Notes: a model not told the origin generated them from the letters alone. Positions 1 through 5,990 are shown, numbered from the stretch's first letter. The stretch is DNA of 6,292 bases from Candidatus Melainabacteria bacterium (GCA_003151275.1 PLXC01000181.1:1-6292), one strand, 5' to 3'. A program made the numbers and translations.

Positions 1-381
1 AACATGGGCGAATATGTAGACGACCTCTACTCAAGCATGCCAGCGGAAACATTCTTCTATGACGGCAGCAAGAGCACAATCGAGTCTGTTGCAGTGAGTA
101 TCAGGGTGGACCAAAGTGGATCTACTTCGGCTCTAAAAATAGCGAAGTCTTCTGGCAATTCGGCCACAGATCAGGAAGCTTTGGAGACCATAGCTGCGAT
201 TCCATTTAAACCGTTGCCCAAAGAGGAGAATGCTTTATCATGCGATTACACTGACTTCACGTTTACATTCAAGGGCAAGCACCTACAGAGCACGGAAGAA
301 GCATCGCCCTCTCCTGACCCAAATTTCATACCGGTGGGTGGAGGTTATTACATACCGCCAGCTGCATCATCATTCTATTGA
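1..381 (+). CDS. TonB/TolA-like C-terminal domain protein (5' end outside window)
   Basis: The reading frame is open from the first base of the window, so the ATG at position 4 is probably internal and the real start lies upstream. The visible part reads like the C-terminal domain of TonB/TolA envelope proteins. A short amphipathic stretch (YVDDLYSSM) is followed by a strand with the hallmark 'VDQSGSTSALKIAKSSGNSA', then 'DQEALETIAAIPFKPLP' and a final beta strand 'YTDFTFTFKG'. The order 'G-x-x-x-x-x-x-I-x-x-SSG-x-x-x-x-D-x-x-A-(L)...PF-x-PLP' is characteristic of this fold. TonB/TolA proteins span the periplasm and pass energy or hold contacts to the outer membrane. The missing N-terminus would be expected to carry a membrane anchor and a linker. 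A Pro/Ser/Gly-rich tail of about 30 residues follows the domain, which is unusual because the domain normally ends the protein. The call to the domain family is fairly safe; the precise role is unknown. Confidence 0.62.
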   Translation, partial: NMGEYVDDLYSSMPAETFFYDGSKSTIESVAVSIRVDQSGSTSALKIAKSSGNSATDQEALETIAAIPFKPLPKEENALSCDYTDFTFTFKGKHLQSTEEASPSPDPNFIPVGGGYYIPPAASSFY

Positions 382-506
382 ACGTATAACCAAAACAGGC
401 GCGAATCAAAACCCCACCTTCGTGAACGCTAATGGTGTCTTAGCTTGAACTGAAAAAATACTTCGCAGCTGAAGCTCCAAGATTCTTGCTGTTATTTCAT
501 TTCACC

Positions 507-983
507 TTAGTGGTTGACGTTTGTAGAGCTATCAGTTCCCGTTGGCGTTTCCGCAGGAGAAGCTTTTGCCAAAGGAGTCGCCTTTGCAGAATTGCTCTCC
601 TTCTGTGCTACTTGGCCAGAGGTTTTTTCTTTATCCTTGCCTTTTTTCGCAGGCTTCGCGTTGTTGTGGATATTGACTGTGGTGTTCGCGCCGGCGCCGG
701 CCCCGCCGGTCACCGTGACATTGTCGGCCGTGTGGGCTTGCGTTGACGTTTTAGTAGGGCTCCTTACTTCGGTTGACGTTTTAGTAGGACTCCGTACTGA
801 GCTATCGTTTCCCGTTGACGATGCGCCAGAGGCTGGTTTTGCAGCAGGCGCTGGCGTTGCAGCAGGAGTTGGGGTTTGAGCGTGGGCACCGTTGACTACG
901 AGCAGGCTCAAGATCGCTAGGGTTAGCGTGAGGCGCGCGGGCTTGCTTGACCCGGTGCTTAGATTCTTCAACAAAGTTTTCAT
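507..983 (-). CDS. Small exported Ala/Thr/Pro-rich low-complexity protein
   Basis: The product is 158 residues. The start is well supported, with AAAGGAG four to five bases upstream of ATG 983. A classic Sec signal peptide spans residues 1-35: basic N-region with K2, K6, K14 and R17, hydrophobic core 'LTLTLAILSLLVV', and cleavage site 'AHA' before Q36. The mature protein is low in complexity. It has a Thr/Pro/Ala-rich start (36-52), two tandem copies of VRSPTKTST (about residues 63-82), a Gly/Ala patch (GGAGAGAN), a strand-like 'TTVNIHNN', a Lys-rich patch (AKKGKDKEK) and a Ser/Thr/Ala-rich tail ending NVNH. There is no Cys and no catalytic motif, so an enzyme is unlikely. It could be a periplasmic or surface linker-type protein, but I do not recognise a family. 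It converges on the TonB-like gene, leaving a 125-base gap with no convincing terminator. Confidence 0.68.
   Translation of the reverse strand: MKTLLKNLSTGSSKPARLTLTLAILSLLVVNGAHAQTPTPAATPAPAAKPASGASSTGNDSSVRSPTKTSTEVRSPTKTSTQAHTADNVTVTGGAGAGANTTVNIHNNAKPAKKGKDKEKTSGQVAQKESNSAKATPLAKASPAETPTGTDSSTNVNH
738..797 (-). repeat. Tandem 30-base repeat, two copies, coding for VRSPTKTST(E/Q)
   Basis: Two adjacent 30-base units (768-797 and 738-767) differ at only a few positions and encode VRSPTKTSTE and VRSPTKTSTQ in the exported protein. The nearby plus-strand string GAGCTATC..TTCCCGTTG also recurs, near 526-545 and 797-818, encoding the related 'TGTDSS' and 'TGNDSS' segments. This suggests the gene grew by internal duplication. 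The array keeps frame, so its copy number can change without breaking the gene. Confidence 0.8.
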
Positions 984-1086
984 GACTCTCCTTTATTTGT
1001 TCAAGACTCTTCACCAGGAACAAAGTGTTTTCATCCAATTCAAGCAAAGCTAAAATTTGAGCGGCGATAGTGTTCACCACGTCCAT
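802..1086 (-). CDS. Doubtful small ORF overlapping the 5' end of the exported-protein gene
   Basis: A 94-codon frame opens at ATG 1086 and runs, in a different frame, into the exported-protein gene. Only the first 35-40 codons lie outside that gene. They look protein-like, with a hydrophobic and acidic helix (TIAAQILALLELDENTLFLV) followed by a charged helix (KSLEQIKESHENF). The rest is compositionally a shadow of the neighbouring gene. No Shine-Dalgarno sequence precedes ATG 1086. It may be a real small protein or leader with a dispensable tail, the relic of another gene, or simply the open 5' leader of the downstream gene. No family is recognised. Confidence 0.22.
   Translation of the reverse strand: MDVVNTIAAQILALLELDENTLFLVKSLEQIKESHENFVEESKHRVKQARAPHANPSDLEPARSQRCPRSNPNSCCNASACCKTSLWRIVNGKR
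988..994 (-). promoter_or_regulatory. Strong ribosome binding site for the exported protein at 507-983
   Basis: Read on the minus strand this is AAAGGAG, followed by AGTC and ATG. It is the best Shine-Dalgarno match in the left half of the window. It fixes ATG 983 as the start and argues against an alternative upstream start. Confidence 0.75.
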
Positions 1087-1581
1087 TGCTTAAAAAGACA
1101 AGGTGATTAACGGCTACAATATCATCTTTGCAACTTCGATAATTTGGCCCGCAATCGCCCCTATCTGAAAGAGAAGGCTCGGAAAAGCCAGATTAGTTCC
1201 CGGAGGAACCTGGCTTTTGCTGCGGGAACTCCACCGAAGTAAGCCTAAACCGCACTCACAGGATAGTTAATGTTCGTGCGATTATCCTCATAAACGCCTT
1301 TTGGCCTTCAATTGCTAACACACGTTTCTTCCATGCTTGATGATTCTAGATTGGATGATTTTTTCTATGCGCCACTGCAAGGTCTCTACCGCACTTTGCT
1401 TTTGCCCCGCTCGTAATTTTTAGAAGAAAACAGGCAAGTGAGGATTCGATTTTGCTAGGGGCACCGCATCTGGTGTCTAAATGGAACTGTTGGGTTAATA
1501 TTCAAGCAAGAAGACTATCTTCGTTGAGCTTATTGCTTAATCCAAGTTCGCGGAAATTTCTGCTCAAGGAGCCAATCAGGG
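1087..1581. other. Gene-free stretch upstream of the exported-protein gene
   Basis: I see no credible coding region here on either strand. The notable content is the hairpin at 1183-1218 and a weaker inverted repeat AGGATA...TATCCT at about 1260-1288. The stretch leads into the integrase remnant. I looked for the N-terminal domain of that integrase in all three plus frames between about 1400 and 1580 and could not recognise it. No promoter with good -35 and -10 elements stood out on the minus strand ahead of 983. Confidence 0.5.
1183..1218. terminator. Long hairpin, possible bidirectional terminator or structured RNA
   Basis: The two arms are AAAAGCCAG (1183-1191) and CTGGCTTTT (1210-1218), perfect complements of nine bases. 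Inside them GTTCC (1196-1200) pairs with GGAAC (1205-1209) around a CGGA loop, and ATTA (1192-1195) is bulged out. This makes a 14-bp stem. Each strand ends the stem in TTTT and begins it with AAAA, as in intrinsic terminators that work in both directions, although the T run is short. There is no convergent gene pair around it, so it could equally be a structured leader or the relic of a mobile element end. Confidence 0.45.
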
Positions 1582-1833
1582 GCCCGATCAAAAGCTGCCG
1601 AGTTTCACTCTTCCATATCTAAGGGTCACAACCTAGCCCAAGTTCGGCGAGAAGAGTTCGGGGAAATGACTTTAGGCGAATTGTTTGACGAGTACATTCA
1701 GCGCCATGCACAAAAGAGTTGTAAAACATGGACTGTGATCGCGCAGAGCTTTGAACGTGACTTTCAACCTTGGAAGAAGCGTGATTCTAATTCTCGTTGT
1801 GTCGTTGATCAACAACCAACAAGAAGGAACTGA
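1582..1833 (+). pseudogene. Tyrosine recombinase (phage integrase) remnant, core-binding domain only
   Basis: The frame from GCC 1582 to TGA 1831-1833 reads like the middle of a phage-type integrase. It begins with 'ARSKAAEFHSSISKGHNLA', matching the usual 'AR..A......I..G.DP' helix that ends the N-terminal DUF4102-like region. Then comes 'MTLGELFDEYIQRHAQK' and 'SCKTWTVIAQSFERDFQPWK', the SAM-like core-binding domain that grips the recombination site. The match decays after W-K-K-R. The catalytic domain with the R-H-R-Y residues is absent, and so is a recognisable N-terminus. The first ATG (1666) would give only 55 residues without a good ribosome site. I read it as a dead fragment of a full-length integrase of about 400 residues. 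It is evidence that a mobile element once entered this locus. The family call rests on motif recognition only. Confidence 0.6.
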
Positions 1834-1858
1834 CGCAGAGCCGTAACCAGTCCAGCAT

Positions 1859-3412
1859 TTAGTGGTGGCGTCCGTGGTGCGGATGTCCGTGAAGGGAACT
1901 CGGTATACCGTTCCACGGGTACTGAACTATGGTGACAGCAACAACACCTCCTGGGCAAGACGTACGGTTCGCCTGGCATATCCCGTATGATGAGCCTGAG
2001 TTTAGACTCTGGTCATAAATTAGGCCACCAGGCGCATAACTGTCAGTTGGTAGTGCTGTGACGCCCGTGGGCGGCGAGGTGTATGTAGGTTGGTAAGTGT
2101 TGATTGCATTATTGCAACCAACGTCAGAAGACGGATAAGTTACTGAGCTGCATCCAGCAGCGAAAACTGGGGGGCTGAGGTTATACCGTGATATGCAATT
2201 GTCGCATCCAAACGGATAGACACCTGGATTCCCATAATCCCCGTAATAATTCGGACCGGGGCCTGGCTGATTCAAAATTGTTGTTATCGGTATCTGTTGA
2301 TCTCCACCGTTTGGTATCGTCCCTCCTGTCGAGTAATCACCGTTCGACCATGTGCACGCCCCATAGCTACCATGGGGAAGAGTGATCTGCATTTGCGCGT
2401 TAACACCATTTACTTCGCTAATATCGACAACTTCCTGTCCGCCGTTATTTATATTGACCTCGGCAAAAGTCGCTCCAATAGAGCCGAGACATTGAGCGTC
2501 ATTGGTTGGATTGGTCGAGTCAATGGCGCAGTAGATGTTCACGTCTAGATCTAATCCTGCTGAATACGTAGTCGTTTGGTTCGGATTAAGCGTAAAATAA
2601 CCAATGGCTGAATTGTTAGGATCTTGGCTTATTGTCACACCAGAGAGGGGCACGTTAGCGCCTGACGTATACGAAGATCCGAAGCCCGGGAATGACGTCA
2701 TAAAAACTGTTATCGTAGAAGTTGTTCCGTTTGTGAGGGTCATTGAAGTGGTGCCGAGTGCACTATGGAACCTATGGAACCTAGTCAGCCCTTCTAATGG
2801 ACCTTTACTCAGGTTGTCAACGACTTTATAAAACAGGGTTCCGTTTTTAACTTCCTTGGTCGCCGGCATGCCATTAACGTGTATGTCGTTCACAAGAAAT
2901 GTGCCACCACCCTTCGATGTGTCAGGCGAGATCACGATTTTGTCAATTTGGCTACCTGTCGGAATGCCGAATTGTGTAGCATCGAAAGACACGCGCCTAT
3001 ACGCGTTTTTCTCAGAGCTGTCCGATAAGTGTCCTTGTTTTGCTGGCAGCGAGGAAAAAGCGAAGCTGCTGCGCCGCGGCTTTCGAAAGTGCACGGTCAC
3101 TGTAGTCGTTTCAGATCCTTTGAGTAAAAAGCTCAGGTTTTGGAAGCCGCTGGTAACTCGACGTGTGGGAGTCACTAAGACGCCGGCATATGTTCCGTTG
3201 TGAACTGGGAAAGTATTCACTGAAACGGAAAATGGAGAGCCCGGCTCGCTGACAAGACTACTTTGGAAGTCTGTGGTGCCCGGTCGATCGGATGCAACAA
3301 ACGGGGAGGCCGAGAACTGCGCTGCCATCACGCCTGTCGGTATAGTAGCGCATGATAGCGCCAACACAATCGCTGTCGCCCTAGAAATTGGCACTCTGAC
3401 TGATTTTTTCAT
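1859..3412 (-). CDS. Exported two-domain protein with divergent thaumatin-like domain and His-rich tail
   Basis: The product is 517 residues from ATG 3412, which has GGAGAAG in front. A GTG at 3424 would add four residues but lacks a ribosome site. A Sec signal peptide occupies residues 1-31 (MKKSVRV..., core 'ATAIVLALSCATIP', cleavage near VMAA before Q32). Residues about 32-185 look like an all-beta, carbohydrate-binding-like sandwich, with 'IDKIVISPD' (156-164) and 'FLVNDIHVNG' (172-181) typical of galactose-binding-like folds. Residues about 221-500 resemble the thaumatin-like/GH64 superfamily: 'TTSMTLTNGTTSTITVFM', 'GYFTLNPNQTTTYSAG', then 'GATFAEVNI' and 'VVDISEVNGVNAQM', matching the plant consensus ATLAEF and DVSLVDG(Y/F)N. 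Of the acidic-cleft residues, E318 and D330 are kept, one Asp is N335, and the usual Arg is not evident, so glucanase activity is doubtful. The mature protein has nine Cys. The C-terminus is HGHPHHGRHH. Its role may be binding of a glycan or cell-wall polymer, which is inference. Confidence 0.6.
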   Translation of the reverse strand: MKKSVRVPISRATAIVLALSCATIPTGVMAAQFSASPFVASDRPGTTDFQSSLVSEPGSPFSVSVNTFPVHNGTYAGVLVTPTRRVTSGFQNLSFLLKGSETTTVTVHFRKPRRSSFAFSSLPAKQGHLSDSSEKNAYRRVSFDATQFGIPTGSQIDKIVISPDTSKGGGTFLVNDIHVNGMPATKEVKNGTLFYKVVDNLSKGPLEGLTRFHRFHSALGTTSMTLTNGTTSTITVFMTSFPGFGSSYTSGANVPLSGVTISQDPNNSAIGYFTLNPNQTTTYSAGLDLDVNIYCAIDSTNPTNDAQCLGSIGATFAEVNINNGGQEVVDISEVNGVNAQMQITLPHGSYGACTWSNGDYSTGGTIPNGGDQQIPITTILNQPGPGPNYYGDYGNPGVYPFGCDNCISRYNLSPPVFAAGCSSVTYPSSDVGCNNAINTYQPTYTSPPTGVTALPTDSYAPGGLIYDQSLNSGSSYGICQANRTSCPGGVVAVTIVQYPWNGIPSSLHGHPHHGRHH

Positions 3413-3732
3413 ATTCTTCTCCACGACACAGGCGTGATGTTAGCACAGCGAACTAAATTTAAACCAACATCGACGGCATGGTGCCATATTCGGTGAAAAG
3501 TACTTCTACTACACGGCTGGTCGTATACTGGTTGTGTTGCAAAAATTGGCTGAGCATTTGGATTAGCACTCTGGGCGCCTTGAACTAAAGCTTGCTCCAA
3601 TGCCACAGTAGTCGCAAGAACTTGAGGATTGTTTGCATCCCCTGATGCGCCCTGCTCATTGACTACGTTGTAAATCACATTTGGATTATTGCCCCACTCA
3701 GCCGCTGCATGACCGGAATCAATGACACTTAC
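3409..3732 (-). pseudogene. Fragment resembling a (beta/alpha)8 glycoside hydrolase around the acid/base Glu
   Basis: The minus frame is open from 3732 (after TAG 3735-3733) to TGA 3409. No ATG or TTG start is available before GTG 3678, and that has no ribosome site. The early part reads 'VSVIDSGHAAAEWG' then 'NNPNVIYNVVNEQGA' and 'QSANPNAQPIFATQPVYDQP'. The string '(N)NPNVIYxxxNE' is the strand-4 signature of GH5-like clan A hydrolases, in which the Glu of NE is the acid/base. After about 3527 this frame stops looking like protein, but the neighbouring frame reads 'RVVEVLFTEYGTMPSMLV', where TEYG resembles the nucleophile motif of such enzymes. I read this as a deleted and frameshifted scrap. 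It could also be part of an unrelated secreted protein. Its stop overlaps the ATG of the thaumatin-like gene (ATGA). Confidence 0.38.
3416..3422 (-). promoter_or_regulatory. Ribosome binding site choosing ATG 3412 over GTG 3424
   Basis: On the minus strand, GGAGAAG lies three bases before ATG 3412, with the GGAG core six bases away. It overlaps the GTG at 3424-3422, which itself has no purine-rich site upstream. The shorter start also gives a more typical signal peptide, MKKSVRV. Confidence 0.65.
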
Positions 3733-4050
3733 CTATTAACGGTGCCTTCAGCAAGAATTTGGTCACCAAGAAACGCAGCCGACGAGGATCCGGATGATAG
3801 TTGATATGCCATCATAAAGAAGGAATCCATCGAGTGGTATACCGCCGGAATGGTTTCCAAAAAGCAGTGCGCTTCCCTTCGCTGGAATGTTTTCGAGCCC
3901 AGCAATTTGAACCCCGAACCATTTTTTATAGAGGAAGTGTGTGAACGTTTCCACACCTGCGTACGACGCAGGATGGAAACCATATTTGTCGACGTCGTTT
4001 TCGTAACGTCTATAAAAACGATTTCTCGAAGAGTTACTTGGTTGAATCAT
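3729..4050 (-). pseudogene. Lysophospholipid/glycerol acyltransferase (PlsC-type), frameshifted and truncated
   Basis: From ATG 4050 the frame reads 'RFYRRYENDVDKYGFHP', then 'FLYKKWFGVQIAGLENIP' and 'KGSALLFGNHSGGIPLDGF'. The NHSGxxPxD block (H67, D74) is the acyltransferase active-site motif of the PlsC-like subfamily that carries 'NHSG..P.D' rather than the classic HX4D. Such enzymes transfer an acyl group to a lysophospholipid or related lipid at the inner membrane. After residue 76 this frame runs on as unrelated sequence and stops near 3763. The other frame continues the family pattern as 'FFMMAYQL...AAFLGDQILAEG' up to TAA 3729. The break sits in GGATTCCTTCTTTATG, consistent with a small insertion or slippage in a TTC/CTTC run near 3815-3828. 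The C-terminal half of the expected 250-300 residues is missing, so two lesions have disabled it. No ribosome site is obvious before ATG 4050. Confidence 0.62.
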
Positions 4051-4334
4051 TTGTCGCTAAATTTACCGTTCGATTAGTCTGCAGAACCAGAACACAAACC
4101 TTGGGAGAGACTTTGAATTTGGCTGTTTAGTTCCAGTACTCGCGAGGGTGGCCGATTTTCATTTGCCGGCGAAAGTGGCTTATCGTGGTCGGAACTTAAA
4201 CCTCCGGCACCGCGTCCATCTCAGCTAAAGTTCCAGTGATTCGCGTGCGTTTAAATGACAAATGCGCAGTGCACTCCGCAAGTATACCGACCCAACTACT
4301 TAGTACGTCACCTTCATAGTAGCGAGCTGTCCAA
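4051..4334. other. Divergent intergenic region ahead of the acyl-CoA ligase gene
   Basis: This 284-base stretch separates the broken acyltransferase (leftward) from the ligase (rightward) and should hold the ligase promoter. I could not pick a convincing sigma70 pair; the best AT-rich words (TTTAAATGACA at 4250-4260, TATACC at 4283-4288) are badly spaced. It contains the direct repeat at 4129-4245 and a palindrome AGTGCACT at 4268-4275. No small ORF worth reporting was seen. Confidence 0.45.
4129..4245 (+). repeat. Spaced direct repeat AGTTCCAGT...TCGCG, possible operator pair
   Basis: AGTTCCAGTACTCGCG (4129-4144) and AGTTCCAGTGATTCGCG (4229-4245) share a nine-base core plus TCGCG, about 100 bases apart, in the region upstream of the ligase gene. 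Two similar sites near a promoter can be binding sites for a regulator. With only two copies, chance is not excluded. Confidence 0.3.
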
Positions 4335-5990
4335 ATGAAAGAGGAACCAGCACAATCACATGTCGACGCTGTGAATTCGAATTTTCAGCTTTCATTACGC
4401 GGAATCGAAGACACGGGCGGGAGGCTCTCGCAGGACGACGTGATTCGTCGATTGTTCGCGCCGGCGAGCAACTTGCCGGAACCGCGAAGTGACAAGGCAA
4501 TTGTTGTCGTCACGCCGGGTGAAACCGAACGTGCCGTCACGCACCGCCAAATCGAGAATCTGTTTGCTCATGCAATTGAGCAACTAAAGGAACGCGGCGT
4601 TGAAGAGGGAGACAAAGTCGTCTTCTATTGCGAAAACAGCCCGGAGTTTACGTCGACGATATTAGCGTGCTGGTCGCTGAACGCTATGGCGTCGCTCATC
4701 GACTATCGCGCGGAACGCGCCGACGTTTTGGCAATTTCCAAAAAAGTGGGCGCCAAACTGCTGCTTACAACGAAGAGATTGTACACAGATTACGCACTCG
4801 AAACCAACTTGTTTACCACGGCCGGGATCGGCGTGCTTGACGTTTCGTCATTCGCCGATTTCAAAGACACCGCACCGAAATCCCAGTTCGACATCCAGAC
4901 TCTCGACCTCGACCGACCTGCATTCGCAATTCTCAGTTCCGGAACCACAGGCGCTCCGAAAACCGCTGTTCATACTCTGCGATCGTTGGTGCGAAACATA
5001 ATCGACCTCGCCGAAGCCGCCGATCCGCAAGGCAACTTAACCGTACTCATGCCGCTTCCACTCAGTCACATCTTCGGATTGTCGGTGTTCCTGATAGCAC
5101 AAGTACTAGGATTTAAGACGGTCCTGACACAACTCGAACCTGTCGGATTCGTCAAAGCCGTTCACAGGCATAAGCCGGAGTGGATTGCCGCATTGCCGCA
5201 ATTTTATGGCGCATTGCTTTCCGCTCCTGATGGATTCATCAACTTGAGCAATGCACGACTGCTGCTGTGTGGCGGTGCACCGTTGACAGTATCACTTGCC
5301 GACAAGTTCGAAGAGACATTTGGAAAGCGATTGAACAACGGATACGGTTCGACCGAGTCCAAGCTCGTGGCGTTCAACACAGTCGGGCCGGCGCTGTCGG
5401 TTGGAAAACCAGTTGGCAGCATCAAAATTGACATCGTCAACGAGCAGGGCGAACTCGTACCCGAGGGCAAGATCGGCGAGGTGCGAATAACAGGTTCGAT
5501 GTTGATGGACGGATATCTCGATAACGAACAGGAAAGCAGAAAGGTTTTACGTAACGGGCAATACTTTACCGGCGACATCGGTCGCTTCGAGGACGGCAAC
5601 TTGTTCGTTGTCGGGCGCAAAGACGACATCATCATCGTTGGCGGAGTCGTGGTTAAAGCCGGCGAAGTTGAAGAGGCGCTGCGGAACTATCGAGAAGTGA
5701 AAGAGGTGGCGGTGACGGCAGTTCAAAACAAGCGGTTGGGACAGATCATTAAAGCATCTATAGTGCTGGTGAACGACAAGATTGCCGATAAGCTGAATTC
5801 TACAGACCGAAACGAAAGTCTCCAAACGCAACGACAATTGCAGCATCAGTTCAGAGCATTTTGCAAGGACCACCTGTCACGCTACCACCGCCCTATGAAG
5901 TGGGAGTTCTTCGCTCCTCATGACAGTCTGCCAAAAACGCTTGCGGGGAAGACTGACAAGAAAGTTATGTCCGGCGCAAAGCCCAAATAA
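4335..5990 (+). CDS. ANL-superfamily acyl-CoA synthetase / acyl-AMP ligase
   Basis: The product is 551 residues, intact, and cytoplasmic. It activates a carboxylic acid with ATP to an acyl-adenylate and probably passes it to CoA or a carrier-protein thiol. All core motifs are present: A3 phosphate loop 'LSSGTTGAPKTAVHT' (200-214), A4 'LPLSHIFGLS' (241-250), A5 'NNGYGSTES' (335-343), A7 'YFTGDIGRFEDGNLFVVGRK' (410-429) with Asp414 for the ribose, the A8 hinge 'DDIIIVGGVVVKAGEVEEAL' (430-449), and A10 'LPKTLAGKTDKK' (532-543) with the catalytic Lys at 539. Two points are odd. T210 replaces the usual Gly after PK in A3, and a polar Gln/Asn/Ser-rich insertion at about 482-506 precedes the last helix. 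A stop lies 12 bases before ATG 4335, so the start cannot move upstream; the ribosome site is weak (GAG). The acid substrate cannot be read from sequence. The next gene on the strand is an E2-like acyltransferase, suggesting acyl transfer as the next step. Confidence 0.88.
   Translation: MKEEPAQSHVDAVNSNFQLSLRGIEDTGGRLSQDDVIRRLFAPASNLPEPRSDKAIVVVTPGETERAVTHRQIENLFAHAIEQLKERGVEEGDKVVFYCENSPEFTSTILACWSLNAMASLIDYRAERADVLAISKKVGAKLLLTTKRLYTDYALETNLFTTAGIGVLDVSSFADFKDTAPKSQFDIQTLDLDRPAFAILSSGTTGAPKTAVHTLRSLVRNIIDLAEAADPQGNLTVLMPLPLSHIFGLSVFLIAQVLGFKTVLTQLEPVGFVKAVHRHKPEWIAALPQFYGALLSAPDGFINLSNARLLLCGGAPLTVSLADKFEETFGKRLNNGYGSTESKLVAFNTVGPALSVGKPVGSIKIDIVNEQGELVPEGKIGEVRITGSMLMDGYLDNEQESRKVLRNGQYFTGDIGRFEDGNLFVVGRKDDIIIVGGVVVKAGEVEEALRNYREVKEVAVTAVQNKRLGQIIKASIVLVNDKIADKLNSTDRNESLQTQRQLQHQFRAFCKDHLSRYHRPMKWEFFAPHDSLPKTLAGKTDKKVMSGAKPK

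Noticed and set aside
690..701. Perfect palindrome GCCGGCGCCGGC
   Set aside because: It lies inside the Gly/Ala-coding part of the exported-protein gene and is explained by GC-rich Gly and Ala codons.
514..879. Plus-strand 121-codon frame with a membrane-protein look
   Set aside because: It is the complement of the exported-protein gene. Its Val/Ala/Leu-rich look comes from the complement of Thr/Ala/Pro codons. It begins at TTG with no ribosome site, while the minus gene has AAAGGAG and a signal peptide.
1105..1133. Possible promoter for the exported-protein gene (minus strand TTGCAA, 17 bases, TTAATC)
   Set aside because: The spacing is ideal but the -10 box has almost no agreement with TATAAT.
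1804..1813. Palindrome GTTGATCAAC near the end of the integrase remnant
   Set aside because: A ten-base palindrome alone, with no partner copy and no T run, is not enough to call an attachment site or terminator.
3437..3467. Possible promoter for the thaumatin-like gene (minus strand TTGGTT, 19 bases, TAACAT)
   Set aside because: Both boxes match consensus poorly and the spacing is long; not strong enough to list.
5204..5873. Two long minus-strand frames inside the ligase gene
   Set aside because: They are antisense shadows of a gene with complete ANL motifs and have no recognisable domains of their own.
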